64,000 bases of DNA. It comes from Eutrigla gurnardus (Eukaryota > Chordata > Actinopteri > Perciformes > Triglidae). The stretch's first letter is position 1, and the number at the start of each line of letters is the position of its first letter. The stretch is taken from positions 17,277,849 through 17,341,848 of the forward strand of contig OY741282.1 of NCBI GenBank assembly GCA_963514095.1. Reading direction: 5' to 3'. Made by a program: the position numbers and the translations under genes. Shown in pieces: positions 24,803 to 34,890 of the stretch. Under the pieces are notes generated by a model. That model had not been told where the DNA came from. It worked only from the letters and a program-made list of their open reading frames with translations, and did not search any database.

Positions 24803-25250
24803 TTTTTGCTGCAGTAAAGAAATAGACTGGAAATGAGGGGAAACAGCTTGAGTATAAATCGTTATGTTTAGGTTTAAACACCCGGATCATTCCGGCAGGA
24901 ATTAGACGAGGGTGTTGAAATAATCCCGGGTGGCATTTAAGGGATAAACAAAGGAGGTAAATGTGCATTTGTGAACTTTAGAGGTGCTGCTCCCTTCGGA
25001 CGGAGCCAGGCTAGCTGTTTCCCCCCGGTTCCAGTCTTTGTGCTAAGCTAAGCTAACCAGCTGCTGGCTTCAGACAGATGTAACAGATCAAACGCATGCG
25101 GACATTTCTCACAATGTTGAACCTCCCTTTCAAAACGGTCTACGGAGGTTATGAAAGACATTTAATGGTTTTTACCTGAACGTGTTTTCGGATTTATTTC
25201 CTGTTTCCTAGATTCAAAGAAGCCTCCGGAAGCTGCTTGAAGAGACTTAA
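20280..25250 (+). CDS. gramd2b: GRAM domain-containing protein 2B (GRAMD3), 14 coding exons
   Basis: Exons by splice signals: 20280-20374, 20660-20788, 21545-21626, 21709-21778, 21848-21951, 22049-22144, 22220-22291, 22529-22609, 22781-22898, 23248-23367, 23899-23971, 24058-24162, 24251-24335, 25212-25250; about 422 residues (human about 432). The GRAM domain (roughly residues 103-200) includes QYHKLFKEV, TCALQRDILYQGKLFVSDNW, KKTKTALLVPNALVIET and FVSFLSRNTTYKLLKNICLH. A GRAMD2B-specific DFSDLDGVVQQRRQ follows, then one membrane segment (about 337-357) and a C-terminal helix ending RKLLEET. The family is ER-anchored and binds plasma-membrane phosphoinositides at contact sites. Two junctions are weak: exon 2 uses GTTCAA, and the exon 11-12 join needs a GTCGGT donor to keep frame. 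The start at 20280 has Kozak CCATGG; 20289 is an alternative. GRAMD2A is less similar. Confidence 0.85.
20813..20855. repeat. (AAT)n microsatellite in gramd2b intron 2
   Basis: A trinucleotide run beginning about 24 bp after the exon 2 donor; it creates a false poly-Asn extension of the exon. Confidence 0.95.
22899..22920 (+). repeat. gramd2b: (GT)n run forming the gramd2b intron 9 donor
   Basis: The exon 9 end ACCG is followed directly by GTGTGTGTGTG, so the splice donor is the first unit of a dinucleotide repeat. Phase 1 of this junction matches the next exon (AC TTC), which supports the placement. Confidence 0.7.
23368..23389 (+). repeat. gramd2b: (TAA)n run forming the gramd2b intron 10 donor
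   Basis: Exon 10 ends GCTG and the intron starts GTAATAATAATAATAATA. Again the donor merges into a microsatellite. Confidence 0.7.
23655..23865 (+). repeat. GCTAAGCTAAG repeat copy with expanded AGCTT array, in gramd2b intron 10
   Basis: TTAGCTTAGCTTAGC is extended to about eight AGCTT units (about 23660-23698), followed by ATGAAGACTGCAAACTGG, AATATCTTCTTTACACAAAC, the TTAGTGAGCTTTTAGCAGG module and GCTAAGCTAAGCTAAC. The sequence is short and nearly complete at both ends. Confidence 0.7.
24733..24807. repeat. (TA)n and poly-T tract in the last gramd2b intron
   Basis: About 26 TA units pass directly into a run of about 23 T, inside the 876-bp last intron. Confidence 0.95.
25000..25085 (+). 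repeat. GCTAAGCTAAG repeat, right-end fragment
   Basis: GGAGCCAGGCTAGCTGTTTC, TTCCAGTCTTTGTGCTAAGC and AGCTAACCAGCTGCTGGCTT match the right ends of the copies at 10090-10510 and 23655-23865. The left part is absent. Confidence 0.65.
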
Positions 25251-26010
25251 AAGAAGACTTTTGTCTTGCGTCCGGACGGAGATTTAACTTTTTTTCTTTT
25301 TAAATGAGAAATGTTGGTTTGTCACTGTAGATCAGCGGAGATCAGATTTGGTAATACGATGTTTTGCCAAAGCACAAACAGCTCATACAGAAAACTTTGA
25401 ATTAAAAGTGTGTGAACTTTTAAATTGTGCAATAACAGCTTCTCGCCTCGTTCCACTCAGGACTATTTTTATGAATATTTCCAAAAAAACAAAATGTTGT
25501 GCTGCAGCGTGTTACAGACAGTTTAGGCAGAAACGCAGTATTTATCTGAGAGCTTTTATTTTGATTTCACAATAGTGGGATTTTGTTTTTTTTAAGGTCC
25601 AAAGGTCATATTTCAATGTTTTCCAAACATTTCTTTAAAAGGTCAACTTGTGCTGTTTTATATGTTATGTGTTGTTGTTTTTTTTGTTAGCATTAAAAAT
25701 GCAGATAAATTAAATTTGTCTTAAATAACTCAGATATCTTTTAATGTTAGGCAACTTCTTCTTGCAGTGTGGTAGAAACGTAGCTGTCTTTTTTTTAATT
25801 GTAAATGAAAGCAGAAAGCGTGTAAATTCCAGGTTAATTTGCTTGGATCACTGAAGAGCTTCTCAGCTGATCGTAAAAAAGAAACAAGTGGAGTGTGTGT
25901 GTGTTCAGATAGATGCTGGTTTGTTTACATTTAGATCACAGACTCGACCTTGAACTGTTTTATGGGTCGCGGTCTTGAAATAAATGTTTGATAAAGTGTC
26001 CCGGTTTTGT
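25251..26010 (+). other. gramd2b: gramd2b probable 3' UTR
   Basis: AT-rich non-coding sequence between the stop codon and a polyadenylation signal. I see no repeats of note and no structure beyond poly-T runs. Confidence 0.5.
25979..25984 (+). terminator. gramd2b: Candidate polyadenylation signal of gramd2b
   Basis: AATAAA followed after about 25 bp by a strong T/G-rich stretch (GGTTTTGTTTTTTTTGTTG). This is a good fit to a vertebrate poly(A) site. Confidence 0.55.
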
Positions 26011-26257
26011 TTTTTTTGTTGTGACCTCGTCGTCAAAGTGGCTCAGAGAATAAACAAATGACTACAAACAACTCTTGGAAAACCATCACCCAATGACACA
26101 CGACGCTGCCAGCTGGCAGTCAGTAAACGCTGTCATATAAAAGTACATATTATCAGAAAGATGTATAGCAAATATTTTCACTTTATTTAATTAATATTAA
26201 TTGTATTATATTTATTATATAATATATTATTTGTATTATTATTATTATTATTTATTG

Positions 26258-26296
<39 letters not shown>

Positions 26297-26780
26297 TTAT
26301 TTATTTTATTTATGTACAGCTAAGGTTTGTTACTTCAGAGATTAAGATTTGACAGACAAAATCACAAAAAAATAAAATGCACATTTACATCTACAAAAAC
26401 TGCATGAGAAAATATTAATATAGTGTACTATATATATTATATTATCATTGCATCCCAGTACTGTTTATATAAAAAGGTACTATGTAAACATAAATAGTGT
26501 TTTTATATATGAACATGTAAATACATATAAAATTAATATATAGACACATCAGCACGTTGCATACAAAAAAATCCCACTTAGAAATAAACAATAAAATCAA
26601 AAGTGGAATAATTGAAAACACTTAGAAATAAATAAAGCAGCATCATTAAAAACACTTTTATAATAATTTAAATATGAATAAAATAAAAAGAAGCATCATT
26701 AAAAACAGGCGCGTGTAACGTTCGTTTCTGAACAAATAATTAAATAAATCTGTCATCTGGATGTTTATTTCACAACAAAG
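26011..26780. other. AT-rich intergenic region, gramd2b to traf2
   Basis: Extremely AT-rich, with ATTATT and (TA)n runs (about 26190-26292). I see no exon. A short minus-strand open frame near 26658-26915 is low-complexity at its end and has no recognisable domain. Confidence 0.5.
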
Positions 26781-27140
26781 CGAGCCCGCCCACACGCGGG
26801 GTTTGAACCAATGACGCGCGCGCCTCCACATCTCCGTCTGCCTATCAACCCGCGTTGCAAGCCCAGCGCATGACGTAACAGCCAGGGCTGAAAGTGCAAT
26901 GGCGATATTGGACAATAACAGCCGTGGCTTTCGGGGCTCCGCGTCTAGATTATGTGGCTAACGCGCGAGGAAACAACAAGCCTCCAGTCGGGATTTTACC
27001 GGAAGAAGCACGTGCGGCATCGGCACTGCGCGCGAGCGTCTACCTGCGACCTGGGAAAAGGGGGATTTCCACAGCGTCGGTGCACGCGATGACAGTTTAA
27101 AGACTGAAACAAAGACAAGAAGAGAGAAAACACACATCCG
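26780..27140 (+). promoter_or_regulatory. traf2: traf2 CpG-rich promoter and probable non-coding exon 1
   Basis: A sharp change from AT-rich sequence to CpG-rich sequence. It has CCAAT (26806), CATGACGTAACA, a CRE-like word near 26870, and CAATGGCGATATTGG, a YY1-like word near 26898. A good donor, CATCCG|GTGAGTG, lies at 27140/27141, so exon 1 is probably non-coding and ends at 27140. The matching acceptor CCTCCAG is at 27545, giving a 405-bp first intron that keeps the CpG-rich character to about 27400. Confidence 0.45.
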
Positions 27141-27566
27141 GTGAGTGAGGAACTCCTCAGAACCGCGTTTTCTAGTCCGAATAAGACGGAGCTGCCGCGG
27201 GTTTCCGAGGGGCGTGGCCCGGCCGGGTACCACTTCTGACTGGGGATGCTGATAGCTTAGCAACAGCGACGAGCACCAGACAATGGATGCGCATCCGGCA
27301 GCAGGCGCGAGCGCAGCGTTCGAGTCCCGACCAGTTAAGAGTCCGGACCCGATAGAGTCCGGACCACCAGAGGATCCGTGTACGAAGCCCTGTAAAATGT
27401 AAACAAAGGGTGTGCAGGAGGGAGGGGGGGGGGCGTTCAGCTGGCCTGGGATCAGGCACCATGTTGGTTTATTATGAGCAGGGGGGTTACATAGCTCTTA
27501 ACTGTTGCATCAAGATGAAGTGTCCTCCTCCTCCTCCTCCTCCAGGTGTGACGTGTGAGGGACGCC

Positions 27567-29142
27567 ATGGCCGCCCAGGAGCCGTCCCCCCCCTCGTCCA
27601 TGGAGAGCAACAAGCCCGGCTTCCCCAAGAAGATCCTGGGCAACAAGCTGGAGGACAAACATCTCTGCAACTGTTGCCACAACATCCTGAGACGGCCGTT
27701 CCAGGCGCAGTGTGGACATCGCTTCTGCTGCTACTGCTTCAGCAGGACCGTGAGGTACTACAGAGTACTACAGAGTACTACACATGGTACTAGAGAGTAC
27801 CACACAGTACTACACATGATACTACACAGTACCACACAGTTCTACAGTGTGGACATCGCTCCTGCTGCTACTGCTTCAGCAGGACCATGAGGTACTACTA
27901 CACAGTACTACACATGGTACTACAGAGTACTACACATGGTACTAGAGAGTACCACACAGTACCACACATGATACTACACAGTACCACACAGTTCTACAGT
28001 GTGGACATCACTTCTGCTGCTCCTGCTTCAGCAGGACCGTGAGGTACTACAGAGTACTACAGAGTACTACACACTACCACACAAGGTACTACACTAGAGT
28101 AACAGTACTTTCCACCACTGAGTATCTGATGATTGCATGTCTTTCTTTCGTAGTACCTGAGAGTAAAATCTACTTTTATTGCAGTAATGGACCTCAGAAA
28201 TGCAGCGCCTGCATCAAAGAGGATATTTTTGAGGATCCGACATCGATGCTGAAACAAGGATGTGTGAGTATTTATGTATTTTTATCCACTTTTAAAATAT
28301 ATATATATATTATATATAATCCGTGTTTCCAGGCGTTCCCCGACAACGCCGTTCGAAGGGAAGTTGAAAACCTTTCGGCCGTCTGCATCAACGAGAACTG
28401 CACCTGGACAGGCAGCGTCAAAGAGTACGAGGTGAGTCCACCATGTCTGTTTTTCTTCGGGTGCCTGTGAACTCACCGCGGTTCCCGTTAAGAAGCTCCG
28501 CCTCGTTCACAGCTGAGCCACGAGGGGAAGTGCGAGTTCACCATCGTGCCGTGTCCGTCCTGCAAGGAACGCATCCGCCTCAGCGAGCAGGAGCGCCACA
28601 GCGAGCGCGAGTGTCCGGAGAGAACGCTCAACTGCAAGTACTGCAAGGAACCGTTCCACTTCAAGAACATCAAGGTGAGCTGTGGGTTTGGGTTAGGTTA
28701 GCTCCTTAAACAGCAACGGTTGTTTATCGGCTCATTTATCTCCTCGTTCAGGCCCACGATGAGATCTGCCCCAAGTACCCGATGATCTGTGAAGGCTGCG
28801 CCAAGAAGAAAATACCCCGAGAAAAGGTGAAAGGTCACCGTCTCCTGTGCTTTTGTGTCTCAAGCTGTTGTTTCTGGAGGAAAATCTCCAATAACCACCT
28901 CAGTTTGTTTGGATTTAAGAGAACAAAAATAAGCCGGGTTGAAAATAATGTTTATTTCTGGAGTATTTTTTTACTCTTTGACGAGTCTTTAAATATCTTC
29001 ACAACGGCTTTTAAATGTTTGCTAATAATACTTTTGTTTCATCGTTTATTTATTTTTATCAGTATGTGGACCACATCAAGTTCTGCAGCAAGTTCAGAAC
29101 TCCGTGTCGATTTCACGTCGTGGGATGTGACACGTCTGTAAG

Positions 29143-29195
<53 letters not shown>

Positions 29196-29557
29196 CTTGC
29201 TCAAGTCCTCCAGAAGCCACAGAGCTGCAGCCTGTTTAGTTTTGAACTGAGGCGCTCTATATTACATATAAAGTATAGATACAGTATAATAGTACTGTAA
29301 TAGAGGATGCAAAGAAATGATTTAACCTCCTTCTACTAATAATAATAAACGTTATTTATAATTCTCTTATCAAATAAAGTACAAAGTGCTTCACGGAGAG
29401 AAAAACAAAATACCAAGCTGAGTTATGGAATACAGGAATGGCAAGATTAAGATAATAAACAAGGGATTAAAACAATAAAACTGGGATAAAAGCATGTTTT
29501 TAGGAGGAAGTTAGAAGAAGACCTCATTTCTTCAGGCAGGTTAATCCCTTTCATTCT

Positions 29558-29605
<48 letters not shown>

Positions 29606-31001
29606 GAGGTGGAAAAGGAGAAGATCCACGACCACGAGCGCGCCTACGCCTACGAGCACCTGAACCTGCTGCTGCACTACATCATGGGCATGAAGGTGAG
29701 CATGGAGGGCCTGCAGCCTCAGGGCTTGGAGCTCGCTGGACACAAGCTGCTGGAGCTGCAGCAGTCCCTCCGGGAGCTCGAGGCCAGAGTCTCCCAGCTC
29801 AGCACCTCCTCCACTGGGCCTCCCGTGCAGGGAGCCTCCGCTGCCGCCGCCTCCTCATCATCTTCATCCTCCAGCTCCGGCCCCCCGGCTCCTCTCCCGC
29901 CGCTGCCGCCGCCGCCGCTGGCCGCCCTGGCTCCGGCGCTGTCCGTGTCCACCTCCTTCACGCCGCTGCCCAGCTCGGTGGGGGCGGCGCTGGAGCTCCA
30001 GCTCCACAGCGAGAAGACCAAGGTGGTGGAGCTGGGTCGCAGGTGCACGGAGCTGGAGGTCAAGACGGGCACGTTCGAGAACGTGGTGTGTGTCCTGAAC
30101 AGGGAGGTGGAGCGGTTCGCCACCACCATGGAGGCCAGCAACCGCCAGCACAAACTGGACCAGGACAAGATCGAGGCGCTGAGCAACAAGGTGGGACCCG
30201 GAACCAGATCCACGTCCACTGATCCAGACACACACTCCTACAGAACTTACCTGAGAAACGTCGTGTTTTTAACTTCTCTTCGGGATCAAAGTAACGTACT
30301 TATACATCGACTACAAACAGGAAATGATATTCTCTCATTCGGCACACTTTCAAAATATGTGCAAAAAACACTGAATCCATAAGAGTCATAACACTTCCTC
30401 TTAACAGCCACTAAAGCATTATGGGAACTGTAGTTCCAGCCTGATAAATCCCTTAATAGAAGGTTATTTTTTCCGTGTTGCATTCAGGCTCAGATCCCGA
30501 CATCCCTCCATTTCCATACAGATGTGTGTGTTGAAGTGTGTATTTTGGGTCCAGGTGCGACAGCTGGAGAGGACGGTGGGGCTGAAGGACCTGACGGTCG
30601 CTGAGATGGAGGGCCGGCTGAGGGAAATGTCCGCCACCACCTTCGACGGCGTCTTCGTCTGGAGGATTTCTGATTTTGCCAAAAAGAGACAGGACGCCAT
30701 CGCGGGCCGAGCCCCGGCCATGTTTTCCCCAGGTAACGTTCAGGTGTATCCTCGGACCCGGCTCCACTTGAGGGTCCTGGGTCAGGTCCTGGGTCCTGGT
30801 TCCCTTTTAGACCCCGACTAAAGCTCTGTTTCTCCTCCCAGCCTTCTACACCAGTAAGTACGGCTATAAGATGTGTCTGCGGATCTACCTGAACGGGGAC
30901 GGGACGGGGCGCGGCAGCCACCTGTCCCTGTTCTTTGTGGTGATGAGAGGACTCAGTGACGCGCTGCTCAAATGGCCCTTCAACCAGAAGGTAAAACACA
31001 G

Positions 31002-31045
<44 letters not shown>

Positions 31046-32359
31046 ATATCATGTGTGCAGGTTGGGGTTTAAGGCAGGAAATTTAAAGACATTACGAAGC
31101 TGCTTTACCGGAGCTCTCCACTCCAAAACACAATATTTAGTTTGAATATAACTTTATTTTTCATGTGCCACTAAATCCCTGTTCTTTTTGATGAGCTGAG
31201 ATGTTTAAAGGAGTCATCACCCGGAAATAGCAATTTCTCTTGTTAAAACATGCATATCTGTGTTTGACCTCAGTTGAAACTTGCCTGAAAGGCTGGAGTT
31301 TGAAAGTGGCGCCGTTTTTTCGCTTCTGCTCTTTTTCCGAACAGGAATAGCACACAATGGTGTGCATTCCTAAAGCACGAGATTTTGATTCTGCGCCTTC
31401 GGTGACGTCACCGTGGCGGCTACTTGCATAAGCCCACCCCTCTTTCACCACCCAACCCCGCCCCGTCCGCTACCCGAAATCGCCGAAGCGCCGCCATTAT
31501 GTTTTGGAGTCTGCATGCAGGCAAGCCCCCCCGGCTCTGTCCTTCCTGCGGCGAATCAACGCGCGCCTCATTACATATTATACAATGCACATCCGGACCA
31601 GTCAAAACCTCGCGCGTAATCTCGCGTGATAAAATCGCGGTACGAAAAAGGGTCAGAACAAGCTCAATGTTTGATTAAAATTTTTTTTTTTTTTTCTAAT
31701 AAGTTTTACGAATTGATCCAAAGCGATCCAAGGGGGACTGGATATGTATAAAACCAGGTGATGACTCCTTTAATATTTCCTCACATATTGAGAAAAAAAA
31801 AACATTTCCAGACACAATAGTCCCATTTTTTAGATATTTAATTAAGTGGCTCTTCAGATAAACTTCCGGGTCATTTGAATTGATTTATTCCTTTATTGTA
31901 CAGGGATACACACTGAGGGTCGCCCATAAAGTTGGAATAATTTGCAAATGTCTTTGTCTTTAATAGCGCCAAAAGGATATTATGCATGACTTAATTCCAC
32001 CTGGATAATTGGGACAACAGGGATACTGATGCATTTAAATAGGAATATCACAGAAGGACAGAGCTGTGGGAGGGGGTAATATCTGAATATTTATCCCCTC
32101 TGATATCCTGTAAAGATCCGTCGTCCCTCTCCCCCTCCAGGTGACCCTGATGCTGCTGGACCAGAGCAACCGGGAGCACATCATCGACGCCTTCCGGCCC
32201 GACGTCACCTCCTCGTCCTTCCAGCGGCCCGTCAGCGAGATGAACATCGCCAGCGGCTGCCCGCTCTTCTGCCCGCTCTCCAAGCTCGACGCCAAGAACT
32301 CGTACATCCGCGACGACACCATCTTCATCAAGGCCATCGTCGACCTCACCGGCCTCTAG
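27567..32359 (+). CDS. traf2: TNF receptor-associated factor 2, 10 coding exons
   Basis: Exons: 27567-27754, 28185-28263, 28333-28431, 28513-28674, 28752-28826, 29063-29137, 29609-30190, 30555-30732, 30842-30990, 32141-32359; 601 residues against 501 in human TRAF2. The RING finger has C34, C37, C49, H51, C54, C57, C69 and C72. CART zinc fingers follow (about 95-250; CPSCKERIRL, CKYCKEPFHF, CEGCAKKKIPREK), then a coiled coil (TFENVVCVLNREVERF, RQHKLDQDKIEALSNK) and a MATH/TRAF-C domain (about 449-596) ending AIVDLTGL as in TRAF2. TRAF2 is a cytosolic trimeric adaptor and E3-ligase scaffold that couples TNF-family receptors and TRADD to cIAPs, NF-kB and JNK. The extra length is a Ser/Ala/Pro-rich insertion in exon 7. 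The start has Kozak GCCATGG, matching the family N-terminus; an in-frame ATG at 27555 is an alternative. The a/b paralogue was not decided. Confidence 0.94.
27848..27891 (+). pseudogene. Duplicated traf2 RING-exon fragment 1
   Basis: 44 bp nearly identical to 27711-27754, with a few substitutions (CGCTCCTGC for CGCTTCTGC; ACCATGAG for ACCGTGAG). It is preceded by TTCTACAG, a possible acceptor, and followed by GTACTA. Inclusion would add 44 nt and shift the reading frame. Confidence 0.8.
28000..28043 (+). pseudogene. Duplicated traf2 RING-exon fragment 2
   Basis: 44 bp nearly identical to 27711-27754 (CACTTCTGC for CGCTTCTGC; GCTGCTCCTGC for GCTGCTACTGC). It has the same TTCTACAG before it and GTACTA after it. 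Inclusion would shift frame; inclusion together with the other fragment adds 88 nt and also shifts frame. Confidence 0.8.
29144..29192. repeat. (AC)n microsatellite next to the traf2 exon 6 donor
   Basis: The donor GTAAGT is followed at once by about 24 CA units; the repeat begins within the first seven bases of the intron. Confidence 0.95.
29561..29602 (+). repeat. (CT)n tract serving as polypyrimidine tract of traf2 exon 7
   Basis: About 21 CT units end four bases before the acceptor GGAG|GTG at 29608, so the acceptor's pyrimidine tract is a microsatellite. Confidence 0.85.
31005..31040. repeat. (TA)n microsatellite near the traf2 exon 9 donor
   Basis: About 18 TA units start 15 bp into the intron after GTAAAACACAG. 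Confidence 0.93.
31209..31769. mobile_element. TTAA-flanked 561-bp MITE in the last traf2 intron
   Basis: Perfect 13-bp terminal inverted repeats, AGGAGTCATCACC at the left and GGTGATGACTCCT at the right, are flanked on both sides by TTAA (31205-31208 and 31770-31773). A TTAA target duplication is the mark of piggyBac-type integration, though the ends do not show the usual piggyBac CCC start, so the superfamily is uncertain. The interior has no transposase frame. It is CpG-rich near 31440-31640 and has a T run near 31681. Confidence 0.75.
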
Positions 32360-32457
32360 GGGGCAGTGTGGTGCGGTTAGAACAAACAGGCAGCTCTCTT
32401 TGACCATTAAGGCTTCATTTTTGGCTTGAACGTGGTCCTGCGAGGGGCTCAGTCCGG

Positions 32458-32663
32458 GGCGTCTTACTGCATGGGCGTCTTACTCTCTGGGCGTCTTGCT
32501 GTCCGGGTGTCTTACTCTCTGGGCGTCTTGCTGTCCGGGTGTCTTACTCTCTGGGCGTCTTGCTGTCCGGGCGTCTTACTCTCTGGGCGTCTTGCTGTCC
32601 GGGTGTCTTACTCTCTGGGCGTCTTGCTGTCCGGGCGTCTTACTCTCTGGGCGTCTTGCTGTC
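32458..32663. repeat. 32-bp minisatellite (two 16-bp half-units), about 6 copies
   Basis: Alternating half-units GCGTCTTACTCTCTGG and GCGTCTTGCTGTCCGG, with G/T variation at the second base, repeat without gaps about 100 bp after the traf2 stop codon. Because the unit is not a multiple of three, all three frames are open and give false repetitive peptides. Confidence 0.92.
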
Positions 32664-34851
32664 GTCCCCTCCCAGCTCGAGGCATACGGCTGCAGTTTGC
32701 AACGTTCAGACGGCGCTGACATCGTCATATCAGCTGATGTCTCTCTGTCTCTCTCTCTCTCTGTCTCTCTCTCTCTCTCTGTCTCTCTCTCTGTCTCTCT
32801 CTGAGAGGAACACCATCATTGCTGTACATTTCGGGTGCAAAAACGTTGTTTTCCCTTTTGATAGATAAAATCTGACACGCTTCATACGAGTGGCGGTGCA
32901 GTGTGGTCAGTGCTGAGTAGAAGAGGTCAAAGGTGAGATAAAAAAGAGTGAATATCCTCTTTTTTTAAATTGATTAAATCCCGACTTTTGGAGGCGTGTT
33001 AGAGAACGTGAGTGTTAGAATCCGGGTAGTTGATGTGATCTGATGACTTGTAATAGAGCATGGCTTGATCGCTGCTTTCTTTTTCTTTTTTTCTTGCAGA
33101 TTGTGGATATTGTGAGCTTCTCAATTTCCGGTGTGTCGAGTGAAATTTGCATAGACAAACGTGGAGTTATGTTATGAATAAGATTACAGGCGTTTTTTTT
33201 TGGGTGCAAAGTGCATGCCGCTGGCTTTTTTTTTTTTTTTTAACTATAAGAGACGGCTCCTTAATTTTGATACAAGCGTATTTTTTTTAACGAAAAAAAA
33301 AAGAAGGTTTCCTCGTTTGTTGTTGAACTCGTTAGTGAATTAGCCATCCGTGATGGTGGACATTGCCTGCATGTCTTTGGAACCAGGCTATTCTACGTGT
33401 AAAGTTAGCGGGGTTGTTTGGCGGTATTTGTTCCTATTTAGGGGTTTATTGTCGGTGGTTCTGATTGGTGGTTTGGTACATCTGTGGAAGATACAGTGGA
33501 GTTACCAAGGAGTCAGGGCAGCTTGAGGCTATAAAAAAACTCTTGACAAACATCACATAGCTGGAGTCCCCCCCCCCCCCCCCCCCCTAGGATATGCTCA
33601 CATCTCAACACATAGTCCTGCCCCCCCACCACAGACTTCAGGTCAACACAGATTCCACGAAATTGAAGGAATTGTCTTTTTTCTGTCCATATACAAATAT
33701 ACGGTGCATAATGTGTGTTTTCTGCTGCTCTTATAAGATAGAATACCTGATGTGAATCTTAATATATATATATATATATATGTTGGTGAGGTAAATGTGT
33801 GTCGGGAGGTCGAGAGATTAAGAGATTGTAATACTTTGACGTTATTTGCGTCTCCAGATGACTCCTCGCTGTTTTTTAAAAGAAAAAAAACCTCTCACTC
33901 GACTCCCTAAATCGTCATTTCTCCCTGCGTGTCCACCAGAGGTCGCCGTTCTGCTTTACTTAGCATGCATGCTGAGGTTCTCAAAGGTTTCACGCTGGCC
34001 TGTTTTGAAAAAAACTGGTCTCGACCTGTATTGGACCCTCTCTGTGCATGGGAGGCTTCAATCCATTCTTCAGTTTCACACTCGCAATGTGAACGCATTT
34101 ATTTGCATTTTGTTCAGATGAAAATAATCCTAGAATAGTTATTATGTTATATCTGGCGCCGCCGCGTCCGTGTTCAGCGGGAAACGGCGGCCGCCTATAT
34201 TCATAGCAATTTATAAATATGTATCTTTCATATCATAATGTTGAAATAATCTATATATCAATGTTAATATACACAAGATGTTATAATAAACATAGTATTG
34301 CTGAATACCTTATTAATTCTATATCTATATACCAGCTTTTTGTTTGTCAAGATGGTTTGAACAGGCCAGGACGACGATGACGCCTCCTTTTTTTGTGCAG
34401 TAAGGACTTATTATTCCTTCTAGAGTGCAATATATGATTATGTCTGTAAGATTGTGATGACGGCTCGGCTTTAAGGGGTTTACAGAAGTCACATGACTCG
34501 TTTGTTTACGTCACTTTCATTGTGCAGACAGAGTTTTGAACTTTTTGAAAATTGAGAAATTTCAGAAATAAAAAAAGATGCTTTCCTTGTCATGAAGCAT
34601 ATTTAATATTCATGCAGCTAACGTGGCTGGGCGAGGTTTAAAAAAAAGACCATTTTAATGGGATTTGTGCTGTAATTAAGGGTTTATATTCCTAACTTTA
34701 AACACTCGAGCATGTAATACGTAGGATGAACTTTTGGAAGTCTTGTCATGTGACAAAATCGAATATTACCTCTGTATACTAACAATGTTGTATTTGCAAG
34801 TTATATCATGTTCTATGCTAAAGAAATATGGTGCCAAATATGTTTATTTTC

Positions 34852-34890
<39 letters not shown>

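Larger units (their letters stand above)
27755..28130 (+). repeat. Tandem amplification of the RING-exon end with GTACTACACA minisatellite
   Basis: Intron sequence after the first coding exon of traf2 consists of short GTACTAC/GTACCACACAG units. Embedded in them are two more copies of the last 44 coding bases of that exon (27848-27891 and 28000-28043), each keeping AG|GTACTA at its end. The periods are about 137 and 152 bp. The tract ends before the true exon 2 acceptor at 28183. Confidence 0.9.

Noticed and set aside
30286..30382. Extension of traf2 exon 7 past 30190 to a stop at 30382
   Set aside because: The donor AAG|GTGGGA at 30190 and the next exon starting VRQLERTVGLKD match the TRAF2 family junction. 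The extension is intron read-through.
32426..32868. Three overlapping open frames of repetitive Leu/Ser/Gly peptides
   Set aside because: They arise because the 32-bp minisatellite is open in all frames. They sit in the traf2 3' UTR with no splice or start context.
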